The translations under genes and the position numbers were made by a program. DNA of 64,000 nucleotides from Ascaphus truei (lineage: Eukaryota > Chordata > Amphibia > Anura > Ascaphidae). Below the pieces are notes generated by a model, which was given only the letters and a program-made list of their open reading frames with translations, was not told the origin of the DNA and did not search any database. The DNA lies in contig CM071568.1 of the NCBI GenBank assembly GCA_036426205.1, forward strand, positions 114,726,564-114,790,563, read 5' to 3'. Positions 13,400 through 25,815 of this stretch are shown one piece after another; the stretch's first letter is position 1, and each line of letters begins with the position of its first letter.

Positions 13400-14830
13400 T
13401 TTATATCTTTATTTATATAGTGCCATTTATGTACATAGCCCGTCACAGCAGTAATACACCTGACATAATATAACACATAATGGGAATAAGTGCTTCAGAC
13501 ATGACTAACAATAGGAAAGCGAGTCCCTGCCCCTAAGAGCTTACAATCTAAGTGGCAATTACAGAGAACTTAGAGAGAAAGTAGGAGAGTGTTATGGTAA
13601 GTGTGTCTGAAAGGGGTCAAGGTCAGTGCATATGAGATGTATAGGATCAGCCAGCGGAGCTACAGTACCCATATGCTTCGTGAAAGATGTGTGTTTTTAG
13701 ATAGGTCTTAAAGGCGGAGAGAGAGGATGCTATTTGGATATTGAGGGGAAGGACTTTCCAGAGGTGTGGGAGAGGGATTTAGATTCAAAGGGGTAAACAG
13801 AAGATTTCCTTGAGCAGAAAGCAAGAGTCGAGCAGGTGTATAGCGAGAGACTAGGGTTGAGATTTAAGAAGGGTCAGAAGAGTGCGTTGCCTTATAAGAG
13901 AGGAGGATAATTTTGGAAGTAATACAGTATTTGATAGGAAGCCAGGAGACGGATTTCAGCAGGAGAGACGCTGAGACAGATTTAGGAGAGAGTAAAGTGC
14001 TTCTAGCAGCAGCATTAAGGATATATTGTAGGGGAGAGAGGCAGTATGGCCGGACAGTAGAAAGTTACAATAGTTGAGACGGGAGAGACTGAGGGCCTGC
14101 ATTAGAGTTTTTGCGGTAGAGGGACAGAGAAAAGGGCATATCTTTGCAATGTTACAGAGGTAAAAATGACAGGTTTTAGCTACATTGTGAATGTGAGGGA
14201 CGAGTTGTTTGACCCCTAGGCAGCGTGCTTGTGATACTGGGTGCACTACTGGGTGTATGATAGCACTGCCAACAGTAATGTAGAAGGGGGCAGTAGGTCC
14301 AGGCTTGGGAGGAAGTATGCCGAGTTCCGTCTTGTACATGTTAAGTTTGAGTCGATGGAGGGCCATCCAGGTTTATATAGCAGAAAGCCATTCAGAGACT
14401 TTGGTCTGTGCAGCAGGTGTAAGGTCAGGGATTGAAAGGTAAATGTGTGGGTCATCAGCATAGAGGTGATATTTGAACCATATAGATGTGACAAGGTCAC
14501 CTAGAGAGTGTGTGTAAAGAGAAAAGAGAAGAGGTCCCAGGACAGAGCCATGGGGTACACTCACAGAGAGATCAATAGAGAAGGAGGTGTTGGCAAATGA
14601 CACTGAAAGGGATAAGTAAGATGAAATCCAGGGTAGAGCTCTGTTACGAATACCAAGAGTATGGAGACTGTGAAGTAGAAGAGGGTGGTCCACAGTATCA
14701 GAGGCTTCAGAGAGGTTGAGTAATATGAGCAAAGTGTAATGACCTTTGTCTTTTGCAGTATGGTCATTAGTTATTTTGGTGAGGGCTGTTGCAGTGGAGT
14801 GAGCAGTGTGGAAGCCAGTCTATTGAGTAT
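13400..14830 (-). mobile_element. L2-like LINE, 5'-truncated, decayed
   Basis: The minus strand encodes the end of a reverse transcriptase in two frames. At 14732-14373 there is [20 protein letters not shown] (the DxxAAFDTVDH block), then [15 protein letters not shown], then [12 protein letters not shown] (the YADD catalytic block). At 14366-13956 comes the thumb region, with LKLNMYKTELGIL, LGVK and LSRLNYCNFLL. The 3' end lies at about 13400, where TAGTGCCATTTATGTACATA resembles the two solo tails at 17956 and 29151. The missing 5' part and the frame break show it is dead. Confidence 0.85.
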
Positions 14831-14910
14831 GTATGTAATCCTATAGAAAGAGGGTAAGAGAAGGCACTCCCACTTAGTGCAAGAGGAATGACTATCCACC
14901 ACAAAACTAC

Positions 14911-15337
14911 TAGAACTACAGCACAAAAGGTTCCTCAGCACTTCTTCAATAAAGAACAGGATACTTTATTATGGAAAAATTTTAACGGCTAAAAGCCAGG
15001 TTGACGTTTTGGACTTCACAGGCCCTTTATCACAACCACAATGGCGACAACACATGCAGTCACCTTAAAAAAGGTACAAGGTATGGATGCCCGTAACGTG
15101 CTGTTGGAGGGATGCTAATTAGTGTGTGGTGGTTGCCATAGAGATATGTCCCGGATGACATCACTGCCATGCCCCGACTCTGCCCGTTAAGTTTTTCGTG
15201 CCAAGCAGCCTTTTTAAAGCAGCTATATATGTTGTCGCCATTGTGGTTTTGAAAAAGGGTCTGTATTAAATATTAAAGAATGCTGATCTTTTTTATTGAA
15301 TATGTGCTCAGGAACTTTTTTGTTCTATGGAGAGATT
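14911..15337. mobile_element. Foldback element beside the L2 LINE
   Basis: The left arm at 14911-15062 contains AAAGGTTCCTCAGCACTTC and CACAATGGCGACAACA. The right arm at 15225-15337 holds their complements, TGTTGTCGCCATTGTG and TGTGCTCAGGAACTTTTTTG. The left arm also carries GGTTGACGTTTTGGAC, a version of a motif shared with other foldbacks here. Confidence 0.65.
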
Positions 15338-15556
15338 TGTAGGTATATTTGGTAAGATCAGCTTTCTCTTTAGAAGGTTACAGTTTCAAAAAAGCAAATG
15401 ATGAGAATGTGAGTAAAAACAGCACTTCACAGTAATTGACATTTTTTGTTGTTGCCTTTTTTAACATACTATAAGCGTTCCTATTGCCCTTTCCAACACT
15501 TTTTATTTTTAAAATGCGATGCTCTATTAAGGAAATATAAACGTTGAAATATTAGG

Positions 15557-15665
15557 TTCTAGATCCACAAAGCTCAGTTAAGTCGAGGCTCATAATGTGA
15601 CGTTACCTGAAACAGTAATGGAGGATATTTTCCATGACGTTAACACGTATCCTGAAAGCTAAGTG
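15557..15665 (+). mobile_element. MITE family copy (GATCCACAAAGCTCAG)
   Basis: The sequence aligns along about 100 bp with the reverse complement of 25035-25150: GATCCACAAAGCTCAGTTAA, then ATAATGTGACGTTACCT, then ATATTTTCC and GTTAACACGT. It is an interspersed non-coding repeat present in both orientations. Confidence 0.55.
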
Positions 15666-15695
15666 TAAGCAAGAAACAGGAGCGAGAGAGACTGA

Positions 15696-15781
15696 GGGTA
15701 AATTCTATCAGCCCTGAAGCAGTCCCTGTTGACATCAATGGTGAATTTTGACAGCTGCTTCAGAGTTTATAGAATCTACCC
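15696..15781. mobile_element. Short palindromic MITE
   Basis: The ends GGGTAAATTCTATCAG and ATAGAATCTACCC pair. GAAGCAGTCCCTG and CAGCTGCTTC pair inside. 86 bp, non-coding. Confidence 0.6.
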
Positions 15782-15839
15782 CTGTGAGAGACTATTTTAG
15801 TCAAGTACCCATTGATTTATATACATATGTAGTAATCCT

Positions 15840-16000
15840 TACTGTTTTCCACGCCATGATCGCGTGACCATGCCGATTGCGGCCCGGGTGGATTAGCGTT
15901 GTGGGGAGTCCCATTGAAAGCAACGGACCCCCCACATTGCCGTCGTGGCTGTCACCTCCCTCAGCTCGCTGTTTTCCGGCGTTTTGGTTGTGGCGCCAAA
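15840..16000. repeat. GC-rich hairpin repeat related to 10.5-12.1 kb
   Basis: GATTAGCGTTGTGGGGAGTC and the following CCATTGAAAGCAACGGACC resemble the flanks of the minisatellite-bearing repeat at 10480-12100. It is probably a shorter copy of that family. Confidence 0.4.
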
Positions 16001-17955
16001 AACAGTAAAGCTAGCTACATCTCTCTTAAGAAGTTGGGGGAGCGCAGATTTCATGACCAAGAATCAAAAAGCATAATATAGTGCAATATGTTCTTATAAT
16101 ACTGTTTTAAGAGTCTAAGAAAGGTGCACTCACCTTTCTCTAACAATAAAAAGTCATTTCCAAAACTGGGGCAAATCTCATGAACCTATGCATGGAATAT
16201 GGGGATCAGCTTACAGGAAAGGTGTCTCTACTCACAATCTCTCCAAGGTAACGTATGAAAGGTACAGTATATATCGCAATGGAAAAGAGAAACACACAGA
16301 CAATCCAAAAATGTTTATGCATAAAAGTAGGGCACAACAGATGTACACTTACAATGCATCCATTCAAAAAAGTGCATAAGGATAAAAGAGATAATATTGG
16401 TGTACGGTATATAGCTACATTTGTACCTCCCAAAACACTCCTCTATACAACACGTGGAGAGAGAACTGAAAACAAACTTGACATACAGTACCTGGGAAAT
16501 ATGCAAATTATATTAAAGTTATTTTAATTGGCATATTTGGATGTTGTATAATTGTTTTTATGGTTCAGTTCATTGAAATACAGGGGCACGGCCACGACTT
16601 GTGGACACCTAGCTAAGCCAGTGAGGAAGGAACAGAAATAGAGCAGTCGTGTCTCTGTAGCAAGTGAAGGACAGTGGCAGTAGCGTGGGGGACTTAAGGA
16701 GTATTTGAGGGACTTTGCACAACCAGGCCCTGTCCTAGATGCACAACTGTTTAAATTAATATAATTAATAACTTTGGATTCAACCCTCTCCCCCCATAAA
16801 TGGATGTACCTGCCCGCGCTCACAATTAACTGTATCACAGTTTAACACATTTAACTCTCAATCGCGTCACCTCTCTGCCTTGATGTGATTTATTTTTGTC
16901 AGAAGGGGGAGATCTGAAATATACAAGATACAGTGTGAGTCTGTAAATTGTTAACAGTAAAACATTTTTATTGTTAGTCATTCTTGGCTAGTAATTAGTC
17001 TTTGGCTCTGGGACATGCTAACTACTTGAGCCACCCGTTTTATATATGTATGCTGCAGAAAAATAAGTCTGAGCTGTGCAGCAATATATCATCGGGAGTA
17101 AAAAATGATGTTGGCATGTGGGAAGCGAACATGTACATTCTGGATTCTTTTGCTTGATTTGCTGTTTTCTTTCTCATAACTCTAGGTATACAGTTTGTGC
17201 TGCCATTTAAAGCACAGGTTAAGTGTTGTTGCAGGCTATTATACATCATTAAAGTAAGTAATATTCAGCTGTAGAAGAAGGATGGAAGCTTTTCACTTAT
17301 AGCCACCTGGACATTTCATTTGTCATCTGGGACGCTGCTGCAAAATTAGTTGTGGCAGGCCAGATATAATTTATAGTGTGGCACCCTGAAAATTAAGTAA
17401 TGAATCACACCATTTTGGCTGATTAGAGTTAATACATTTTTCCTGATGACATATTTTGTAAAACAATGTAGTTTATCCCAAACGTTGCCCATCAGATGTG
17501 ATCATTTCTCACTCAACTCTCAATACCAGGCTCTGCAACGTGAAAGATCGTTTTTGGATCTCTAGTTGTAGATAATGAATACGATATCTTTTCAAAGATT
17601 TTTCTTCAGCTGTGTAGTCTTTATGAAAGTAATAAAATGAAACATTTGTCTGCAAATACATGCAAATGTAGAAACATGCCACAATAATATATTGCATACT
17701 GCTTGATTGAAGGCCCATATGGTATTCACTGTCGAGCTTTACATAACATCAAAATACTTTGTTTAAAAAGTTAGGGCAACGTCATATTTTTGGGGGAGGA
17801 GGGGGCATTACTAGTATTAAACATTTATTACCTACTGGTATCAATCCGTGTTACAGGAATACATTTGAAACACAAAATATGAGTTTACATTTTTGTGACT
17901 TTCAGCGAGTCACTAAATATTAGATTGTAAACTCTTTGTGACAGAAATGTATACA
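16001..17955. other. Intronic DNA, nothing firmly recognised
   Basis: A short palindrome (GAAAGGTGCACTCACCTTTC) sits at about 16120-16139. Otherwise only AT-rich sequence and small open frames. Confidence 0.45.
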
Positions 17956-18105
17956 TTTATATCTTTATTTTGCACCCACAGCTGTAATTAGCACTTTACA
18001 AGAGAGACAATACATTACAGGGGAACTAAGGTACAAGAAGTGCAACAAATAAGATCAGCCAATAGGAAAGGAAATCCCTGCCCCGGAGAGCTTATAATCT
18101 AAGTG
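17956..18105 (-). mobile_element. Solo 3' end of the L2-like LINE family
   Basis: TTTATATCTTTATT at the left and CCCTGCCCCGGAGAGCTTA at the right match the 3' terminal part of the LINE at 13400-14830 and the fragment at 29151-29345. All three lie in the same orientation. A strongly 5'-truncated insertion. Confidence 0.6.
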
Positions 18106-18141
18106 AAATCTCTTGTATGTTCTGTCTGCTGCATTGTAAGT

Positions 18142-18401
18142 CTTCCAATTTAACATCTACATTTGCAGAAGGAGATATTGTTTTAGCCTCTTTAGTGTAC
18201 GGTTTTGACTTGGTTATAATTGCCTGGTAGAGATCTGATACAATTCCCTATTATTGACTTCCACTAATGACCTCTGCCCCAGCCATTCCACCTATCTGGC
18301 ACAATCTGGCTTTACCTTTCTTTGGCGATGGAATGCCTTGGGGTGGGTGCTCTATTTTGAGTAACATTTTCGCATTCTAGATCTCGTCTGCAAATTTGGC
18401 T
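18142..18401. repeat. 260-bp direct duplicate, copy A
   Basis: It is the same length as 21085-21344 and differs at only about eight positions by eye (around 97% identity). Both begin CTTCCAATTTAACATCTACA and end CTGCAAATT(T/C)GGCT. Read on the minus strand, one frame is long and Lys-rich with few stops (KMLLKIEHPPQGIPSPKKGK), suggesting decayed coding sequence. No family recognised. Confidence 0.85.
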
Positions 18402-19559
18402 ATGTTCAACAATATCATATTTCAGGGGAGAGGGAGATCACCCATATTTGCAGCTTTACAAATATTTTGAACTCCACGCACAAAATGTAAATCTAAGTTA
18501 AAATTCCTATCAAGAGGCTTTTTTTCCCCCGTCATGTTTCATGAAATGACTTGCTTGTGCTTAAAATCTACATTGTAACAAGACGAGCCTGCTTTCAGGA
18601 AGATGTTTGATTACCACTGGGTATTGTACTTCACCTGCCTATGGAATACATTAGGCAATTTGAACATGCACCTACTGTAGCTGAGATGTCTTGTGATAGA
18701 GTAAGGTATCACTGTAGCATAGCATGTGTAGGGATTTGTGTCAAGAAGAATAATGTATTGCATGCCCTTTTTCCTGCATATTGCATTGGTGTACAGATGC
18801 TGAGATGAGTTAATAGAAAACAAAGAGTTGAGGTGGGAAAGTCAAGTAAACACTACAGCTAACATTACAGTAGGTAGTGCTGTTGTTTCTAGCTTGGTAT
18901 TGCTGCTCTACATACATATGTTACTCATCCAAATATCATTCTAACAGCTTTGCAATAGCGTCAACCATTTTATTACAATGAATATGAAGCTCCATAGTGC
19001 AAAATAGAGCTGGTAATATGCTGCACATGGTTGAGCCTCTCAGCTAAGCCTTCATGCTGTTAGAATAAATGCATTCCCTTATACATGAGAAAGATAGGTG
19101 GGTAGCTGCATTGGCCATCTCCTAAAATAACAAAAGGATGGAGAGGGGGAAGTAGTAGATCAAAGGTATAACGCTACTTTCTCCCTCATCCTCCTTTGTT
19201 ATTTTCCTTTTTTCATGGCATAGCTCATTTAGGATGTGTCTGGGACTGATTCTAATAAACCAAATTCCTGCAGTAAAAAAAAAGAAGTCCTTTGTAGTTG
19301 CAGACTGGCATTCTACGTGACACATTTGTTCAATCTTTTCAGTGGCAAGCTCTGGCTGCCTTTTTATTGGTTGCAGCTGGATCAGATACAAAGCATGAGT
19401 GATGTTGTCTGTCCGGATTTCTCTGGAGCCTTGTTGGGTATACTCCCATTTTATTTAAGTAGGCGCAGTACCATGTATTCCACAACATTAATTGCATTTC
19501 TGTATGTGGTGAAATGTATAGGAAATGAAGAAAACACCTTGCTCAAAAACCCACAAAGA

Positions 19560-19630
<71 letters not shown>

Positions 19631-21084
19631 TATGTGGTGAAATGTACCCTTAACATCTAGAAAATAAAAAGTTACTGAAGGAAACCTCATCCGTGGATTA
19701 TGCAGATTAAAAAAATAAATGTGAAATGTGTGAATGAAATCCTGTGTTTTGTTCCCGCCCAGTGTATTGAACATGATTTATTACCAGGCTTTAGTAATAC
19801 TCTGTGTATCCTGTCTAAAAGTTAAAAAAACTGATTAGATCTGAGATTAAACCTTAACTAATGTTGTTTTAAGTGGACTGCAATATGTTATTGACAACAA
19901 GCCACCATTGCCTTTCAGCATCACCCTGGATCTTTCGCTCTGCAATTTACAAAACTGACAAGGAAGGGTGGTTCACTTCCTAAGGTGAACACAAGTTGAC
20001 TGATTAGCTGGTATTCTAACTTGGGTTCTTGCAAATTACAGACATAAGAAACCCTGCAATGTGCTTTACAAAGTGAATGCTTGAATCCCCTGATTCATTA
20101 GAGCAAAGCAGTAATAATTTAAAGACAATATTTTATTTATCCCACTGGGTTGTCAGCTGATACCAGAAGTATTTCCATTGCTTTGGGTTGCTACGCTTGG
20201 CCACCTAATTGCTTCATAGGAAGTAAGAGGGGAATTGCTTATATAAGTACATGAATTGTCTTTGGCAACGTCAAATCAAGGCATCAATCAGTCCATCTGG
20301 GTAAAATCACAAGCTGACTCCGATATTGCTAAATATTTATACTGTCAAATACACACAGACATCCAGATGAAAAGAGGCATTCATTAGGAATTCTCCAGCT
20401 TGTCAGTTTAAAGATGTAGATTAGAGCTAAACCTCCCACTATGGTTCTGCGAGTGCTCAGGAAAAGTCTATATTTAGTCATTCTAAGCAATAAATATCAT
20501 CATATTGCCTCATTTAGGTAAATAGAGAATAAATATTGTCAAGGTAATGTAAACAGACCTAAGTTCTGAGTGTGTTTAATGAAGTTAATCCATTGATATT
20601 GATGTGTTGAAGACGCTTTTTAACTCTAGTCTCTTTATAATCTTTCACTCACCTTCTTTGAGTTACAAAAGGCACTTTGTCATGCAAAATGTGGCTAATG
20701 TATTTTTCACAAAAGTAGTTTGGGCACATTACAAAGTAATTATGACCATGTAGGATTTCATATTTTCACTTTTTTTTCCATTGTATTCATAAACTTGTTG
20801 CATTTGTATCAACGCAGTGACTTTTAAGAATTCCATTATGACAGTGTTCCACTTCATGGTTCTGTGAAGGACATCTCCAAACTGCCTTGCTCAGCACCTT
20901 TCATGTTTCCATAAATTGCGCTGGTAACATACTGTCCTACCTGAGCATGTCTGCATGCTCATATCTTTACCATTATACTTCATCTTGATGCAATCTGAGT
21001 ATAAGGATTATTGGCCAGACCTCTAGCTATAAAATATCTTGAGTTTTCCCATCATTGGACATTTTCTATTAATAAAAATATTAC
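18402..21084. other. Intronic DNA between the two duplicates
   Basis: AT-rich with a (TA)n tract at about 19562. No coding or transposon signal that I can defend. Confidence 0.45.
19562..19625. repeat. (TA)n-T9-(TA)n microsatellite
   Basis: Two TA arrays are separated by a run of T. Simple repeat only. Confidence 0.95.
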
Positions 21085-21344
21085 CTTCCAATTTAACATC
21101 TACATTTGTAGAGGGAGATTTTGTTTTAGCCTCTTTAGTGTTCGGTTTTGACTTGGTTATAATAGCCTTGTAGAGATCTGATACAATTCCCTATTATTGA
21201 CTTCCACTAATGACCTCTGCCCCAGCCATTCCACCTACCTGGCACAATCTGGCTTTACCTTTCTTTGGCGATGGAATGCCTTGGGGTGGGTGCTCTATTT
21301 TGAGTAACATTTTCGCATTCTAGATCTCGTCTGCAAATTCGGCT
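21085..21344. repeat. 260-bp direct duplicate, copy B
   Basis: Second copy of the segment at 18142-18401, same orientation, about 2.9 kb away, same length. Flanks on both sides differ from copy A, so the homology is limited to this block. Confidence 0.85.
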
Positions 21345-21479
21345 TACAGTACACGTATGTTTAGAAGTGATCTGATAGTCGACCGCATCATTTATGTACT
21401 GGTATTTGCCTTTAACTTCCTGAGCAGTCAGGGCACTTCATCGAAGTTACAGAGAATTACAACACTCTGCAAAAGATGT

Positions 21480-21800
21480 TTAATTACACCCACCATTTTT
21501 TTAGATTACTAATTAACATCTCTTTATGTAACTAAATATCTCTAATTAATCAGCAAATCATAATCAGTAGACTAATTAACTTCAAACTTGACTGTCAACA
21601 GAAAATCTATGGGACTATCCAACATCATTAATTACTATTATAATCAACATTGCTCCTTATGGGATTTCTCATAAAGCTGTGGTTTATAAAGGGAGTTATT
21701 ATCAGAGGTACATTAATAAATGTAACCTGATAATAATGTTGATCGCTAATGGATTACATAGAATATTATGACAAGTTGCCAATGCTGTACTAAATGTAGC
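21480..21800. promoter_or_regulatory. Homeodomain-motif cluster, possible enhancer
   Basis: Five TAATTA cores (about 21480, 21510, 21543, 21573, 21629) fall within 155 bp in non-repetitive AT-rich sequence. TAATTA is the core recognised by many homeodomain proteins. In human, ZNF407 lies near the developmental gene TSHZ1, so long-range enhancers in its introns are plausible. AT-rich DNA produces such motifs by chance, hence low confidence. Confidence 0.22.
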
Positions 21801-22303
21801 AATATGTAAAATCGGAAAGTATGCAGTATTTTGCCAGATAGATCTGAATAAATGCAGCTGTTGGAAGCTTGGTATAATTTTACAAATTACTCAATGGCCA
21901 TAAAAATGGTAGTGACCCTTCCAAGAGTACATGCACTATTTCAGAACAGGAACTTTGACATACTTTGCCAGAAACTACTTTAGTCTTTTATGAGAAAAAT
22001 AAGTATTGTGGTGTTTGGAAGATATGATTACAAGGTGTAAATATGTTCATAAGGGACACCTATGTGCACATGAGGACTAGCATTGTACTTAGTAGAGCTT
22101 CACACGGGTTACATTTCCTCCTAGTTACAGTAGAAGTAGGGTAGACTAGAAGTAAGAGTCTAATTGTATCACAGTTCCAGTGGCCAATTCTACTACCTTC
22201 TCACTACCTCTACAGCGAGAGTATGAAAAGATGAGTTAGTTCCCCTTTACAATGTTGTTTTTCTTTCCCTGTTGACATCCCTCATCTCCCTGCAAAGCAC
22301 TTT

Positions 22304-22451
22304 GGGCCATATTTACTAAGCAGTGCTACTCCACAAGATACCTTCCAACACCAGGATACACCTTATGGCCCATTGGCTTAACTGGGCAGTAAGGTGTCTT
22401 CCAGTGCCAAAAAGTATCATATGAAATAGGACCTTTTGGTAAATCTGGTCC
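22304..22451. mobile_element. Palindromic MITE (CCATATTTACTAAG family), copy 1
   Basis: It begins GGGCCATATTTACTAAGCAG and ends GGTAAATCTGGTCC. The inner arms ATACCTTCCAACACC and AAGGTGTCTTCCAGTG pair around a centre near GCCCATTGG. The same family appears at 24188, 48876 and 51558. Confidence 0.7.
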
Positions 22452-22611
22452 TTTATATCACTTCTCTACCTCCAATACAAAGCACAAATACATGGAACAC
22501 AGGAGTGCGTTGGATGGGACTCAACACCAGTGATATAGAGCGTGTGGGATAAAAGGTGATGTGAATATAGAAATAAAGTGAGACATAAAAGATCAGGAAG
22601 GGAATCGTTGA

Positions 22612-22668
22612 AATATGCGGCCATGACATAAATATGCGGCCATGACATAAATATGCGGCCATGACATA
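22612..22668. repeat. Three tandem 19-bp units
   Basis: AATATGCGGCCATGACATA is repeated three times without change. Open frames through it are artefacts. Confidence 0.9.
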
Positions 22669-24187
22669 AGCGGGTTGGGGGAGTGCAAGATGATAGTGTC
22701 ATGAGAGAAAAGACTCAGGCATGTCATAAAAAGGGCAGAAATTGATTGTAATTGATCGGTGTTTCATATTGCTAGAAATGTCCTCTTTTTCAGTTGTTTT
22801 ACAAAAAGGCAGAGTTGCAAAATGAAATAAACATTTATATATACAAGTGGAAATTGTAAAACAAATAAAAACACCACATACGATATGGTACTAAGTCTGT
22901 CAGAATAATGTTGACCAGAAGTTGGGAAATGTGCTCGTGTTTACTTCTTACATTGCAGCCTCATAAAAAGATTGCACTTCATTTCTCAGGTTACCAAAAA
23001 GACAGTGGCACTGATTTTCAGTAGTGAATGATCCCTATGTTTTAATACATCCCTTAGAATTATTTTAAACATGTTCAGTTCTTCCTAATTGAGCATTAGC
23101 AAATATGTTCATCACTTCACATGCACAATGTATTCTGTTTTTAAATGGCAATGAGGATTTGGTATAGTTATAAGGTTATTGCTTAATATGTGTGCACACT
23201 AGACAAACATGGAAAGTTCTCATTTATATATATGAACCCCTGTCCTGTTGAAGATCCTTAAACCGTGTGCCAATGCTGCCACAGATTAGATCTTTAAAGA
23301 CTTCTGCAATTGTTCCATAAAAGTTAAAATCATATGTGAAGTGCACATTTCAATTATGTTATTGCTTATTTTCCATTGCGCAAATCTAGCATAGTTATTT
23401 TATGACGTGTAAAACCCATGTGTTTTTTTTGTACTTAAAATATAAAAACATCTCTGAATAAACAGGAGCTGTTAACTTAGGCAGACATCTGAGGTTATTG
23501 GCTGGCAATCACAAACTCACTGCACTTCAACTAATGGGTTATGATCAGAAACTGTTGCTAATAGCCAGCTAGACGGATCTGAATATGAAGATTTCTATAA
23601 TTTTGTTGTCAGATAGTGATGTACTCTAGTGCTAATTATTTGGAACAATTATGTTTTCCTAATAACAAAAGAAGAAGGAGTGAATTAAACAGGCTTACCT
23701 TCAGATCTTTAGATAACACATTAAATGCACTTGCATTTCGTTCTCCCACTGTGGAGCCCTAATTATTTGTGATGCGTGTCTTTTAAAAATATCTGTCTTT
23801 TCGGGGAGGGGGGAGGAAGGGGTGTCGATTTGTATTGGTAACTTTATAAAAACTGTTTTTCTTCAGTCTTTTTGGGGGGTTTTGCCTGTATTTCCCAGAC
23901 CCAATAACTGCTCTTACAGCACCTAGTTATTCAAAAAGCATAATTAATGCAGTAATTAACATGTCGATTTTTTAGATACCGACTTTTGTGTTACACTTCA
24001 GAATATTACTGTAGGGACAAACGTGCACTACTTATACCAACCTATCCACAGATCAGGTTATGTGACTTATCGTGATGTGAACCTAATATAACATCACGTT
24101 TTGCCGTAACATATACAGTATATTTAAACCAATAATGTTATGTTAAGGCATGTTTGTGGAAAGCACTTTACTCTCTTCTGGGATAGA
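22669..24187. other. Intronic DNA, nothing recognised
   Basis: AT-rich unique-looking sequence. Only very short open frames. Confidence 0.45.
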
Positions 24188-24332
24188 GAACCATATCTAA
24201 CAAGCAGTCTTCTGCCATGAGACACCTTCTGGCATGGAAAGACACCTTACAGTCCATTAATTTGAATATGCTATAATGTATTCCAGCACCAGAGATGCCT
24301 TATGGCAGAACTCTGCTGTGTAAATATGGGCC
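24188..24332. mobile_element. Palindromic MITE (CCATATTTACTAAG family), copy 2
   Basis: Inner arms GAGACACCTTCTGGCATGG and GCACCAGAGATGCC flank a centre near CAGTCCATTAATTTGAAT. It ends GTGTAAATATGGGCC, the complement of the family start. Confidence 0.65.
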
Positions 24333-24629
24333 ACTGTCGCTATGCTTTATAAGATTAGCAGTAGTAACTCGTCACCAGCTCACTTTGTTATATTACTTTA
24401 TCTACTTACTTTATCCGCTTTATTTACTGTGCTTCACCTTGGTTTTTACTTGTCTGTGTCAGAAAACCTGTGTTTTATTTAATCTCACCTCGCCTCAGTA
24501 ACTTATAGCCCTCAGTACATATTACTTTGTGCTTGAAGTCCTTTCAAGGTTACAATCCTTATCAAAGTTCAACCAAATAGATATTCCTTGGAGATATGCT
24601 AATAGACAGTGACAATGATGCTATCCAGC

Positions 24630-24765
24630 AGCTGGTTTAGCTCACACTCCTAGAGCTGCTGCTCAGAAAAGCAGTGGTTGTGGGTTCTTGTCCTGATGGA
24701 TCTTACACCAGTACACCATTCCCGTCACTATGTGCCTTAGGCTTGTCAATTCAATATAGGAAGTG
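24630..24765 (+). mobile_element. tRNA-derived SINE-like fragment
   Basis: GGTTTAGCTCACACTCC resembles a tRNA A box region and GTGGGTTCTTGTCC, about 40 bases later, a degraded B box. The spacing fits a tRNA-derived SINE head, but the body is not recognised. Confidence 0.35.
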
Positions 24766-25034
24766 TGAGATATGACTCATTTAAATATACTTTGTATAGA
24801 CTGCATAACTCCCAGGGTACCTCAGGTGTGCTCCTTTTTGAGCACAAGTGTCTTTTCCTAGGTTATTTGTAGGGAGGTTTGAGGAGAACATACATACAAC
24901 ACTACAAAATGTAACTCAAATTCCTCCCCATCTCTACTCCTCCCCCTCCCACCTACCTAAAGTTGTGATATTGAAAGCGAACACAATAACATTAGGTCTA
25001 TGCTATTGAGATATACAATCAATGTTGTTTTTGA

Positions 25035-25150
25035 ATATATTTAACTTTGTGGACGTGCGTTAACCTCAGGGAAAATAACGTCCGTTGCTGATTTAGGTAA
25101 TGTCACGTTATGAATGCTGCTTTAACTGAGCTCTGTGGATCTGGCCGTGG
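25035..25150 (-). mobile_element. MITE family copy, inverted relative to 15557
   Basis: Its reverse complement aligns with 15557-15665: GATCCACAGAGCTCAGTTAA, ATAACGTGACATTACCT, TATTTTCC and GTTAACGCACGT. Confidence 0.55.
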
Positions 25151-25326
25151 TCTTACTTCTCATACTTTTAAAAACTGAGACTAAATACTGGCTACCCCAA
25201 TTTCCAAAATTATGAGGTGCTAGTTGAAACCTCTGCGCCTGGTATTACACTCCTGGTTCCCATCTTTACTCATGTCACAAATGGGATACTTTCTTCAGCA
25301 ATATTGGGCATAGCAACAGAGTAAGC

Positions 25327-25815
25327 CAGTGATTTTCAACCGGGGTTCCGCAAGCACCCATCAGTGGTTCCATGGCCGCCAGCGGCGGCACCCCACATAG
25401 TAGTGGCCCGGCGGCTCCTGAGCTCAGCAGCAGTACCCGCCCTGTCACTGCTATACTTCCAATCCTTGCTCCTGCTGGCGCCGGAAGTCGCGTCAATGTC
25501 CGGCTGACGAGGGAGAGGAAGGATTGGGTAAGAGCGCTGTCAGACCTTAAAGTGTGTGTGTATGTGTAAGTGAGAGGGGTAGTGTGTGTATGTAAGTGAG
25601 AGAGGGAGTGTGTGTCTGTGTGTATATGTTTGTAAGTAAGTGAGAGGGTGTGTGTATGTGTGTATAAGTGAAAGAGGTAGTGTGTGTATGTAAGTGAGGG
25701 GGAGTGTTAATGTTTGTAAGTATGTGAGAGTGTGTGTGTGTGTAAGTGAGAGGGGGAGTGTGTGTGTGTGTGTGTGTGAGAGAGTGTGCACGCGCACCAG
25801 GGGGAGAGACACTAG
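25327..25815 (+). mobile_element. hAT-like left end with an internal GT minisatellite
   Basis: CAGTGATTTTCAACCGGGGT at 25327 is a typical hAT-type terminus, followed by GC-rich sequence with no coding frame. From about 25550 to 25795 there are irregular units of GTGTGTATGTAAGTGAGAGG. No complementary right end is seen, so the element is truncated or its end has decayed. Confidence 0.45.
25550..25795. repeat. GT-rich minisatellite
   Basis: Irregular repeats of GTGTGTATGTAAGTGAGAGG with a (GT)n tract near 25757. The minus-strand open frame through it (Thr-His-Thr runs) is an artefact. Confidence 0.85.

Noticed and set aside
22595..22668. Possible short CRISPR-like array
   Set aside because: Three 19-bp units in tandem with no spacers; a plain tandem repeat.
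24630..24705. Candidate functional tRNA gene
   Set aside because: The A- and B-box-like strings are degraded and no cloverleaf stems could be drawn; a SINE head is more likely.
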